Of a stretch of 64,000 bases of DNA, positions 17,092-24,483 are shown one piece after another. How positions within the stretch are numbered: position 1 is the stretch's first letter; the number at the start of each line of letters is the position of its first letter. Origin of the DNA: Mucilaginibacter defluvii. GTDB lineage: Bacteria; Bacteroidota; Bacteroidia; Sphingobacteriales; Sphingobacteriaceae. A model generated the notes under the pieces. It was not told the origin of the DNA, did not search any database, and was given only the letters and a program-made list of their open reading frames with translations. A program made the translations under genes and the position numbers. The DNA lies in contig NZ_BAABJI010000001.1 of NCBI RefSeq assembly GCF_039543225.1, forward strand, positions 585,193-649,192, read 5' to 3'.

Positions 17092-19509
17092 ATGAATTTT
17101 GTGTACCGCGGCCTGTGCTGCCTGTTTTTGCTTCTTGTTATTTCTGTACAGCTTTTCGCGCAATCTCCACGCAAGCGGCAACTGTTAAATGAGGGTTGGA
17201 AGTTTCACCTTGGGCATGCCGCCAATGCTGAGAAAGATTTTAACTATGGTTTATCAAACATCTTTGCCAAAACCGGCAGGGCCGAAAAAACAGCCATAGC
17301 GGTAGATTTTAATGATGCTGCCTGGCGAACCGTACAAATACCGCATGATTGGGCTGTAGAACTGCCCTTTGCCTTCAAAGATAACGATGACCTAAAAGAT
17401 CATGGATATAAAGCCCTTGGTGGTTTATTTCCTGAAAACAGCATTGGCTGGTACCGAAAAAAATTCAGTGTAACAACAACCGACTCGGGTAAGCGGTTTA
17501 GTATTACCTTTGATGGTATTTTCAGGGATGCTAAAGTTTGGCTAAATGGATTTTACATTGCCGCCAACCAAAGCGGTTACGTGGGTTTTACTGTTGACGT
17601 TACCAATTACATCAACTTTAAAAAAGAAAACGTGCTGGTAGTACGCGCTGATGCCACGCAATCTGAGGGTTGGTTTTATGAGGGAGCAGGAATTTACCGC
17701 AAAGTTTGGCTGAACACTTATGACAACTTACATGTAACGGACGACACGTTTGTGCATACCATTACGCAGGCGGATGGCAAGGCGATGATAACCGTTGAAG
17801 CCGACGTAAAAAATGACGGTTTGCAAACTACGGAAGCGACGTTTTACACCTTAATTAAAGACCGTACAGGCAGAATTGTGGCTAAAACGGATGTAAAGCG
17901 CGTAAACGTTAACAGCAACGACGCAACCCCGGTAAAGCAACAGGTTTTAGTTGATAAGCCAATCTGGTGGTCTATTGAACAACCATATCTGTATCATGCA
18001 GAAATATTGGTTAGCCGGGGCGACAAGGTGATTGATGAACGAAACATACGTTTCGGTATACGCAGCATTGACATTAAGGCTGATGGCGTTTACCTCAATG
18101 GTAAGCATGTTAAAATTAAAGGAACCAATAACCACCAGGATCACGCTGGTTTGGGCAGCGCATTGCCCGATTATTTGCAATATTACCGCATCAGCCTGTT
18201 AAAGCAAATGGGATCTAACGCGTACAGGGCCAGCCACCATGCGCCTACGCCGGAGTTGCTCGAGGCCTGTGATAGCCTGGGTATGCTGGTGCTTGACGAA
18301 CAGCGTTTGCTGAACAGCAGCCCGGAATATATGGATCAGTTTGAGCGGCTTGTGAAACGCGACCGTAATCATCCGAGTGTTTTCCTGTGGTCGATAGGTA
18401 ATGAGGAAGGGTATGCGCAGGTTAACGGCTTCGGCAAGCGTATTGCGCAAACCTTGCTTGCCAAACAAAAGCAGCTCGACCCAACCCGCACAAGCACTTA
18501 CGCGGCCGATCTGGCTAATGTATTTACCGGCGTAAATGAAGTAATTCCGGTACGTGGTTTTAACTACAGGCAGTTTGCCGTTGCCGATTATCACCGCGAT
18601 CATCCGCAGCAGCCCATTATTGGTACAGAGATGGGGAGTACGGTAACTACACGCGGTATTTACGTTAAGGATACAGTTAGTGCTTACCTGCCCGATCAGG
18701 ATATTACCGCCCCGTGGTGGGCCAGTACCGCCGAGCAATGGTGGCCGCTTGCCGCCGAAAATGATTTTTGGCTGGGTGGCTTTATATGGACGGGTTTTGA
18801 CTATCGCGGCGAGCCCACGCCGTACAAATGGCCCAACATCAGCTCGCATTTTGGCGTGATGGATGTTTGCGGCTTTCCGAAGAATATCTATTATTACTAT
18901 CAATCATGGTGGAAGGACGAGGATGTGCTGCACATTTCGCCGCAATGGAACTGGCGCGGAAAAGAAGGGCAGAACATTGATGTTTGGGTGAACTCAAACG
19001 CCGATAATGTCGAGCTGTTTTTGAACGGTAAAAGCCTTGGCAAAAAGAATATGCCGCGTAACAAACATTTGCAATGGAGTGTTGCCTATCGCCCGGGAAC
19101 GTTAAAGGCTGTTGGCTATCGCAACAGTAAAAAACTGGTAAGCGAAGTTAAAACTACCGGAGCGGCTTATAAATTAAAGCTAACTCCATCAAAGCAAATA
19201 TTGCTGGCCAATGGAAGCGATGCCGTGGTAGTAAATGTTTTAATACTGGATAAGAACGGGCTTGAGGTGCCCGACGCCATGCAGGAGATTAAATTCAACT
19301 TAACCGGCGGCGCAACCATAATAGGCGTTGGCAACGGCGACCCAAGCAGCCACGAAGATGATAAAATACTAACCGGCCAATGGAAACGTAAGCTCTTTAA
19401 CGGCCATTGCCAGGTTATCCTGCAATCGGGCAAGAAAGTAGGCAATGCTACGCTTAACGCCACTGCGGATGGTGTTAAGGGTGCTGCGGTGCAGTTTGCT
19501 GTTAAATAG
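17092..19509 (+). CDS. Beta-galactosidase, GH2
   Basis: 805 residues with signal peptide ending QLFAQ (about residue 24). Domains in order: sugar-binding jelly roll about 60-215 (GWYRKKF, VWLNG, WFYEGAGIYRKVWL), Ig-like about 220-330, TIM barrel about 335-625 with RASHHAPTPELLEACDSLG, acid/base E438 in WSIGNEE and nucleophile E513 in IGTEMGS, then a DUF4982-like module about 635-705 and a C-terminal Ig/invasin-like domain to about 800. The nucleophile context and WTGFDYRGEPTPY fit the beta-galactosidase branch. It removes terminal galactose from imported oligosaccharides, probably in the periplasm. Last gene of the locus operon, 10 bp after the previous gene. Confidence 0.93.
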   Translation: MNFVYRGLCCLFLLLVISVQLFAQSPRKRQLLNEGWKFHLGHAANAEKDFNYGLSNIFAKTGRAEKTAIAVDFNDAAWRTVQIPHDWAVELPFAFKDNDDLKDHGYKALGGLFPENSIGWYRKKFSVTTTDSGKRFSITFDGIFRDAKVWLNGFYIAANQSGYVGFTVDVTNYINFKKENVLVVRADATQSEGWFYEGAGIYRKVWLNTYDNLHVTDDTFVHTITQADGKAMITVEADVKNDGLQTTEATFYTLIKDRTGRIVAKTDVKRVNVNSNDATPVKQQVLVDKPIWWSIEQPYLYHAEILVSRGDKVIDERNIRFGIRSIDIKADGVYLNGKHVKIKGTNNHQDHAGLGSALPDYLQYYRISLLKQMGSNAYRASHHAPTPELLEACDSLGMLVLDEQRLLNSSPEYMDQFERLVKRDRNHPSVFLWSIGNEEGYAQVNGFGKRIAQTLLAKQKQLDPTRTSTYAADLANVFTGVNEVIPVRGFNYRQFAVADYHRDHPQQPIIGTEMGSTVTTRGIYVKDTVSAYLPDQDITAPWWASTAEQWWPLAAENDFWLGGFIWTGFDYRGEPTPYKWPNISSHFGVMDVCGFPKNIYYYYQSWWKDEDVLHISPQWNWRGKEGQNIDVWVNSNADNVELFLNGKSLGKKNMPRNKHLQWSVAYRPGTLKAVGYRNSKKLVSEVKTTGAAYKLKLTPSKQILLANGSDAVVVNVLILDKNGLEVPDAMQEIKFNLTGGATIIGVGNGDPSSHEDDKILTGQWKRKLFNGHCQVILQSGKKVGNATLNATADGVKGAAVQFAVK

Positions 19510-19511
19510 TG

Positions 19512-19559
19512 AACAAGCTATTACCTGCGTTAGCCTATTAATGTGCGTAATGGCTTGTT
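19512..19559 (+). terminator. Long stem-loop after the galactan operon
   Basis: AACAAGCTATTAC (19512-19524) pairs with GTAATGGCTTGTT (19547-19559): 13 pairs including one G-U, with a 22-base loop, two bases after the GH2 stop codon. No T-run follows directly, so it may define the mRNA 3' end or protect it rather than act as a classic terminator. Confidence 0.5.
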
Positions 19560-19648
19560 AACAGCCAGGATTGATAACAATCGGGTTTTGTATTTGCAAG
19601 GAGGTGTTTTTTTTAAAGGCAGAAAATAGTTGTCCTTTAGAATAGTTG

Positions 19649-19987
19649 TCAAGCTTTTTTAACAAATTCAGATTTAAGGGCCATCGCTCCGAACCCGTCA
19701 ATTTTGCAGTCAATGTTATGATCGCGGTCTACCAGGCGAATGCTTTTAACTTTCGTTCCGGCCTTAATGCCCTGTGGCGATCCTTTAACAGGCAGGTTTT
19801 TAATCACGACCACCGTATCCCCGTTTTGTAAGATATTACCGTTGCTGTCCTTTACAATAAATGCATCTTCATCGCTGGTAATATCTTCCGGACTCCACTC
19901 GTGTCCACACTCCGGGCAAGCCAGCAGGCCATTCATTTCATAAGTGAAAGTTGATTTACACAATGGGCAAGAGGGCAGCGCTGTCAT
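19649..19987 (-). CDS. yjdM: PhnA/YjdM-family zinc-ribbon protein
   Basis: 112 residues. N-terminal zinc ribbon CPLC (residues 7-10) and CPEC (about 24-27), followed by the strongly conserved PhnA domain ([54 protein letters not shown]). This family was once linked to alkylphosphonate use but its role is not established. Cytoplasmic, single gene. A sequence TACCTTTG (20009-20002, minus) fits the -7 promoter consensus 15 bp before the ATG. Confidence 0.92.
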   Translation of the reverse strand: MTALPSCPLCKSTFTYEMNGLLACPECGHEWSPEDITSDEDAFIVKDSNGNILQNGDTVVVIKNLPVKGSPQGIKAGTKVKSIRLVDRDHNIDCKIDGFGAMALKSEFVKKA

Positions 19988-20001
19988 ATGAGAGTTTTTC
20001 G

Positions 20002-20009
20002 CAAAGGTA
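20002..20009 (-). promoter_or_regulatory. -7 box of the PhnA/YjdM gene
   Basis: TACCTTTG on the minus strand matches TAnnTTTG; no clear -33 TTTG was found. The 19988-20312 stretch upstream holds no gene; the only other structure I see is a 9-bp inverted repeat, TAACACAAT (20149-20157) and ATTGTGTTA (20181-20189). Confidence 0.45.
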
Positions 20010-20312
20010 AGTATTATCAGTAATTATGGATGTATTGTTTAAAAGCTGGTTACGTTACAAAAAATCAAATCGTATTAGCGTGTCGCAGCCGTAGTACCAG
20101 GTATTTATTTGGTTGCTTTGCTTGATAAGCTCACTTCTGTGTGTCTGCTAACACAATTAATCAAGTAACAACGTAAGGACATTGTGTTAAGCTATGTATA
20201 CAAACTCTTAGTAAAGTAAGAGAAGATAATTTACATAATTAGAATAACGATCTTGAGTTTGTCTCTATGAGAACGTTTTGCTCAGTTGGCACCGGAAGAA
20301 ACAGGTAAATGC

Positions 20313-20346
20313 AAAAAGCCTCTCAGATTTCTCTAAAAGGCTTTTT
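20313..20346 (-). terminator. Terminator of tRNA-Phe
   Basis: AAAAAGCC (20313-20320) and GGCTTTTT (20339-20346) form an 8-bp stem with an 18-base loop; on the minus strand it ends in a T-run and starts four bases after the tRNA 3' end. Confidence 0.7.
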
Positions 20347-20349
20347 TTG

Positions 20350-20422
20350 TGGTATCAGCTGGAATCGAACCAGCGACACAAGGATTTTCAGTCCTTTGCT
20401 CTACCAACTGAGCTATGATACC
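20350..20422 (-). tRNA. tRNA-Phe (anticodon GAA)
   Basis: 73 bases. On the minus strand: acceptor GGTATCA pairing with TGATACC, D-arm AGCTCAGTTGGTAGAGC, anticodon stem GGACT/AATCC with loop CTGAAAA giving anticodon GAA, T-arm CTGGTTCGATTCCAG, discriminator A. The 3' CCA is not encoded (sequence after the discriminator is CAA). A -7 box TACATTTG lies at 20449-20442, about 19 bp before the 5' end. Confidence 0.97.
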
Positions 20423-20441
20423 GCTCCCGTTTTTGGGTCTG

Positions 20442-20449
20442 CAAATGTA
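20442..20449 (-). promoter_or_regulatory. -7 box of tRNA-Phe
   Basis: TACATTTG on the minus strand fits TAnnTTTG exactly, 19 bp upstream of the mature tRNA 5' end. A clear -33 element at the right distance is missing. Confidence 0.5.
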
Positions 20450-20533
20450 GCTTCTTTTTTTATTTCTGGAAACTTTTTTCAAAAAAACATTCGCAATACG
20501 GGTTAACTGCCTGTAAGGCAGTTAAAATATTTT

Positions 20534-21514
20534 TTACGGAACGTAGCTCTCCAGTATTTTAAAGCCACCTTCGGTTGTAATTTCAACTTGGTTGATGTTT
20601 TTCGGCAATAAAATGCTGTCGCCCATTTTAACATCAAGGGTGCCGCCATCATATTTAATGGTATAAGCGCCCGCTACGCAAACATGTATCACAAATGAAT
20701 CAATGCTGCTGTAGTCGCGCGTGGTGCCCTCGGTAAAGTCAAGTACACTGGTGGTGAAGTACTGGCAGCTCACGGCTTCTACAACCTCGTTTTGCGTATG
20801 CTCGTAGGCTGTTTTATATTCCGGGTAAAATTTGTAGTCGATAGCGGCCAGGGCTTCTTCAACGTGCAGTTCGCGCTTGTTGCCTTTGTCGTCAACACGG
20901 TCAAAATCGTAAATACGGTAAGTGATGTCTGATGTTTGCTGAATTTCAGCGATCAGCAGACCAGCGCCAATGGTGTGCACACGCCCGGCAGGTAAAAAGT
21001 AAATATCGCCGGCGGTTACATCCTCACGGTTCAGAATATCGGTAAGGTGGCCGCTGTTGAATTTTTCGAGGTAAACCTGCTCGTTCACTTCCTGATTAAA
21101 GCCGGTAATCAGGGTGGAACCCGGATCGGCCTCGATAACGTACCACATCTCCGTTTTACCGAAAGAGTTATGGCGCTCCTTCGCCAGTTTATCATCAGGG
21201 TGCACCTGGATAGAAAGATCCTCATTGGCATCAATAAACTTAACCAGCAGCGGGAAGGTATTACCGAAGCGCTCGTAAACCTTTTCGCCCACCAGTTCGC
21301 CTTTGTATTCTTCAAGCAGATCGGCTAATGAGCGGCCTTCAAGCGCGCCGTTCGCTACTACAGACACATCGCTTTTAACGCCCGATATTTCCCAGGTTTC
21401 GCCGCAGTTTGGCAGGTTACCGAAATCTTTATTTAAGTAAGTATGTATTTTCTGTCCACCCCAAATTTTGTCTTTGTAGATGGTTTTGAATTTCAGAGGA
21501 TATAATGCTGACAT
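20534..21514 (-). CDS. manA: Mannose-6-phosphate isomerase, class I (short type)
   Basis: 326 residues. Cupin metalloenzyme with zinc-ligand motif IQVHPDD (Q103, H105), E122 in KTEMWYVIEADPGS, H180 in PAGRVHTIGAG, and catalytic-type R200 in QTSDITYRIYDFDR. It interconverts mannose-6-phosphate and fructose-6-phosphate, supplying or draining GDP-mannose precursors. The N-terminus YPLKFKTIYKDKIWGG is typical of the about 320-residue Bacillus/Bacteroidota form. Monocistronic by layout. Confidence 0.93.
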   Translation of the reverse strand: MSALYPLKFKTIYKDKIWGGQKIHTYLNKDFGNLPNCGETWEISGVKSDVSVVANGALEGRSLADLLEEYKGELVGEKVYERFGNTFPLLVKFIDANEDLSIQVHPDDKLAKERHNSFGKTEMWYVIEADPGSTLITGFNQEVNEQVYLEKFNSGHLTDILNREDVTAGDIYFLPAGRVHTIGAGLLIAEIQQTSDITYRIYDFDRVDDKGNKRELHVEEALAAIDYKFYPEYKTAYEHTQNEVVEAVSCQYFTTSVLDFTEGTTRDYSSIDSFVIHVCVAGAYTIKYDGGTLDVKMGDSILLPKNINQVEITTEGGFKILESYVP

Positions 21515-21626
21515 GATATTAAGTTTTATTGGCCGCTAAGTTATCAGTATTAAATAAGAAAGTAAACGCTAAAATGATTTAACGTTTTGTTATTTCTAAA
21601 ATAAGGTTTGAGGTTGCCCAAAAAAA

Positions 21627-21664
21627 ACAGGCCGCAATTTATAAAGTTGCGGCCTGTTTTTTTA
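21627..21664 (-). terminator. Terminator of isocitrate dehydrogenase gene (possibly bidirectional)
   Basis: ACAGGCCGCAA (21627-21637) and TTGCGGCCTGT (21647-21657), with A-run before and T-run after the stem on the plus strand; on the minus strand the hairpin begins 18 bp past the icd stop and ends in a T-run. Confidence 0.85.
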
Positions 21665-21681
21665 TTAAGATATCTAAATAA

Positions 21682-22911
21682 TTACTTACCCAACTTAGCT
21701 TTCAGGTTTTCGTCGATAGCAGCCAAAAATTCTTCGGTGTACAGGTAGTCAACACCATGCTCAACTTTGGCTTTAGCGGTTATAGCTAAATCTTTGGTCA
21801 TTTTACCACTTTCAACGGTTTCAATACAAACCTGCTCCAGTGTGTGGCAAAAATCAACCAGTTCCTGGTTGCCATCCAGCTTGCCGCGGAACTCTAAACC
21901 ACGGGTCCATGCAAAGATAGACGCGATCGGGTTGGTTGAGGTTGGCTTACCGGCCTGGTGATCACGATAGTGGCGGGTTACGGTACCATGTGCTGCCTCA
22001 GCTTCCATAGTTTGGCCATCAGGCGTAACCAGGGTTGAGGTCATTAAACCTAACGAGCCGAAACCTTGTGCTACGGTGTCGCTTTGTACGTCGCCGTCAT
22101 AGTTTTTACAAGCCCAAACAAAGTTACCGTTCCATTTAAGGGCGGCGGCAACCATGTCGTCAATCAGGCGGTGCTCGTAGGTAATACCTGCAGCGTCAAA
22201 CTTAGCTTTGTAATCGTTTTGATAGATCTCTTCAAAAATATCTTTAAAACGGCCATCATATTTTTTCAGGATGGTGTTTTTGGTTGACAGGTACAATGGC
22301 CAGCCTTTCATCAGCGCCTGGTTAAAACAAGCGTGCGCAAAGCCTTTAATTGATTCGTCGGTATTGTACATGGTCAGCGCTACACCGTCACCTTTAAAAT
22401 TATATACCTCGTATGATTGTTCAGGGCTGCCATCCTCCGGCGTAAAGGTTACGGTAAGTTTACCTTTGCCTTTAGCTAAAAAGTCGGTAGCGCGGTACTG
22501 ATCGCCAAACGCGTGGCGGCCAATGCAGATAGGCGCTGTCCAGTTAGGTACAAGGCGTGGTACGTTACTCATTACAATCGGCTCGCGGAATACGGTGCCA
22601 TCCAGTATATTACGGATAGTTCCGTTTGGCGATTTCCACATTTGTTTAAGGCCAAACTCCTTTACGCGGGCCTCATCAGGCGTAATGGTAGCACATTTAA
22701 TACCTACACCATATTGTTTAATGGCGTTTGCGGCATCAATAGTAACCTGGTCATCGGTTTGGTCGCGATATTCAATACCAAGGTCAAAGTATTTTATATC
22801 CAGATCCAGGTACGGGAAAATCAGTTTATCCTTAATGAATTTCCAGATAATGCGGGTCATTTCGTCACCATCCAGTTCAACTACCGGGTTTTCTACTTTA
22901 ATTTTTGACAT
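21682..22911 (-). CDS. icd: NADP-dependent isocitrate dehydrogenase (eukaryote-like subfamily)
   Basis: 409 residues, the length of the dimeric NADP enzyme found in mitochondria and many Bacteroidota. Characteristic stretches: [20 protein letters not shown] at the N-terminus, [34 protein letters not shown] (substrate-binding Ser/Asn/Arg), [20 protein letters not shown], and [20 protein letters not shown] with [13 protein letters not shown] (cofactor region). It converts isocitrate to 2-oxoglutarate in the TCA cycle and provides NADPH. Promoter-like elements lie upstream at 22944-22977. Confidence 0.96.
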   Translation of the reverse strand: MSKIKVENPVVELDGDEMTRIIWKFIKDKLIFPYLDLDIKYFDLGIEYRDQTDDQVTIDAANAIKQYGVGIKCATITPDEARVKEFGLKQMWKSPNGTIRNILDGTVFREPIVMSNVPRLVPNWTAPICIGRHAFGDQYRATDFLAKGKGKLTVTFTPEDGSPEQSYEVYNFKGDGVALTMYNTDESIKGFAHACFNQALMKGWPLYLSTKNTILKKYDGRFKDIFEEIYQNDYKAKFDAAGITYEHRLIDDMVAAALKWNGNFVWACKNYDGDVQSDTVAQGFGSLGLMTSTLVTPDGQTMEAEAAHGTVTRHYRDHQAGKPTSTNPIASIFAWTRGLEFRGKLDGNQELVDFCHTLEQVCIETVESGKMTKDLAITAKAKVEHGVDYLYTEEFLAAIDENLKAKLGK

Positions 22912-22943
22912 AACTATCTGTTATTAGGTTTTTTTAAAGGTTT

Positions 22944-22977
22944 CAAATATATAAAATACAGGTTACGATGCTCCAAA
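22944..22977 (-). promoter_or_regulatory. Promoter of icd
   Basis: On the minus strand TTTG at 22977-22974, a 22-base spacer, then TATATTTG at 22951-22944. Both match the Bacteroidota -33 and -7 elements; the spacer is slightly longer than the usual 19-21. The -7 box lies 32 bp before the icd ATG. Confidence 0.55.
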
Positions 22978-23105
22978 TAAATCCGTATAAAAAAAATAAT
23001 ACAATCGATTTACAAAGCAGCAGGCAAAGCTTTTTAAATACAGCTCAAACTATATACACCGTTTTGCCGTTTAACGGGGGACACTTTATTACAACATGCT
23101 ATCTT

Positions 23106-23819
23106 ATGATTACAAAATTTACCAGAATATTAATGCTTACGGCGTTGTCGGCCCTGGCAACCTTTTCGGCAAAAGCGCAACTTGGCTTTAATTACAGCCA
23201 GCACGATCTGGGGCTCGGCGTAAGCACCAACCAGGTTTTCGGCGATGCCGAAAAAACTACTACCACACTATCAGGTAATTTAAGTTATACCTACAATGCT
23301 ACGCCATTTGTAAACTACATTGTTGAATTGCAGGGCGGTACGTTAAAAGGGGGCGATTCGGTTGAATACCGGTCAGGCAGGCAGTTTAAGAACAATTTCA
23401 TCGCCGGATCATTACGCGCGCAGTTACAGGCGGGTGAGTTTATTGATTACTCGCGCAGTATGTTGATGGATATTCTTAAAAACGTTTATGGCTCGGTAGG
23501 AGTGGGGCTGGTATCAAACCGTATAAAAGAGGTATCGCGCAACTCAAACACCATTCCCGGTTATTATACGCCCGGAAAAGATAAAAGCACGGAATTTTAT
23601 GTGCCGGTTAAGTTAGGTTATGAATATAAGATATTTAACAGTTACAACGAGCCATCCGTAAAAATCGACCTTGGCTACCAGGTTAACATTATGGCTGGCG
23701 AAAACCTGGACGGCTTTGATGCCGGAGATCGTAAGGATATATGGACGCAGCTTACCCTTGCTGTTAAGTTCTCAATCGGCGGCGTTACATCGCACCGCAA
23801 GCCTTTAATGCGCGATTGA
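23106..23819 (+). CDS. Outer-membrane beta-barrel-like hypothetical protein
   Basis: 237 residues from the ATG at 23106; the frame is open back to 22968 but that stretch has no signal-like features, whereas MITKFTRILMLTALSALATF followed by SAKAQ is a clear signal peptide. The mature part alternates hydrophobic and polar residues, with strands such as LSYTYNATPFVNYIVELQGG and KIDLGYQVNIMAGENLDGF and ends in TLAVKFSIGG, consistent with a small beta-barrel. No family recognised. Confidence 0.75.
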   Translation: MITKFTRILMLTALSALATFSAKAQLGFNYSQHDLGLGVSTNQVFGDAEKTTTTLSGNLSYTYNATPFVNYIVELQGGTLKGGDSVEYRSGRQFKNNFIAGSLRAQLQAGEFIDYSRSMLMDILKNVYGSVGVGLVSNRIKEVSRNSNTIPGYYTPGKDKSTEFYVPVKLGYEYKIFNSYNEPSVKIDLGYQVNIMAGENLDGFDAGDRKDIWTQLTLAVKFSIGGVTSHRKPLMRD

Positions 23820-23895
23820 TTTTTGCGTGCTAATAAACATAATCAAACTTTGGCAGGGTTTTTAGTGTTATCTAAGTAATTAAAAACTGAAACCT

Positions 23896-24354
23896 ATGGA
23901 CCCAAAAAACCAATATCCAGGCTTTAATGATGACGGCCTGGAAAACGATAGCGAACTGAATAGCGAAATCGAATCGGATTCTAACCGTGATGCTGACGTT
24001 AATAACGCTACAGACGTAGAGGATTTGAAATTCAATGAGGACGCTGGCAGCTTTGAGCTGGATGTGGATAGCGAGGATCCGGACTATGACCATCCCGATC
24101 CGTATAATTCCGTAACAAAGAATGGCGACGACTTTGATTCTACTTACGATGAAGCCAACCCATACGCCGTTGACGAATATATACCAAATGAAAATCTGGA
24201 AACGGATGTAGAAAATTTAGGTATGCATATTGACAATGGCAGCATTACCGAGGTTGACCCGGTTGACGAAGCCATATCTCGCACGCCTGAGGATGACCGC
24301 GATGACCTGGATGAAGAGGGCTACCCCAAAAACGACGGAGATTATTTGAAATAG
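23896..24354 (+). CDS. Very acidic hypothetical protein
   Basis: 152 residues, of which about 50 are Asp or Glu and only about 8 Lys or Arg. No signal peptide, no membrane segment, no recognised domain; likely disordered. A good terminator follows at 24379. Repeats such as 'DPDYDHPDPY', 'TEVDPVDEAISRTPEDD' and 'DEEGYPKNDGDY' give no clue to function. Similar acidic proteins are found in Sphingobacteriaceae, but I know no assigned role. Confidence 0.75.
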   Translation: MDPKNQYPGFNDDGLENDSELNSEIESDSNRDADVNNATDVEDLKFNEDAGSFELDVDSEDPDYDHPDPYNSVTKNGDDFDSTYDEANPYAVDEYIPNENLETDVENLGMHIDNGSITEVDPVDEAISRTPEDDRDDLDEEGYPKNDGDYLK

Positions 24355-24378
24355 ATCGATATTGAATGTTAATATGGA

Positions 24379-24406
24379 GAGCCGATAGTAACGTCGGCTC
24401 TTTTTT
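24379..24406 (+). terminator. Rho-independent terminator
   Basis: GAGCCGA (24379-24385), 8-base loop, TCGGCTC (24394-24400), then TTTTTT. It ends the acidic-protein gene. Confidence 0.85.
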
Positions 24407-24483
24407 ATTGCACAATCGCAATAACGGAGAGGTTTATATATTTTTTCCCTTTCTACCTTTTAGGAGATAGTTAGAGTGAGGCT

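Noticed and set aside
18199..18903. 234-residue open frame on the minus strand
   Set aside because: Lies entirely inside the GH2 catalytic domain gene, whose motifs are intact; composition is that of an antisense shadow.
20350..20422. tRNA-Phe as a phage attachment site
   Set aside because: No integrase, no duplicated tRNA 3' end and the prophage starts 20 kb away.
20309..20506. 65-residue open frame
   Set aside because: Reads through the terminator and tRNA-Phe; no independent support.
22513..22927. Two open frames of about 130 residues on the plus strand
   Set aside because: Both are antisense to isocitrate dehydrogenase, which is unambiguous.
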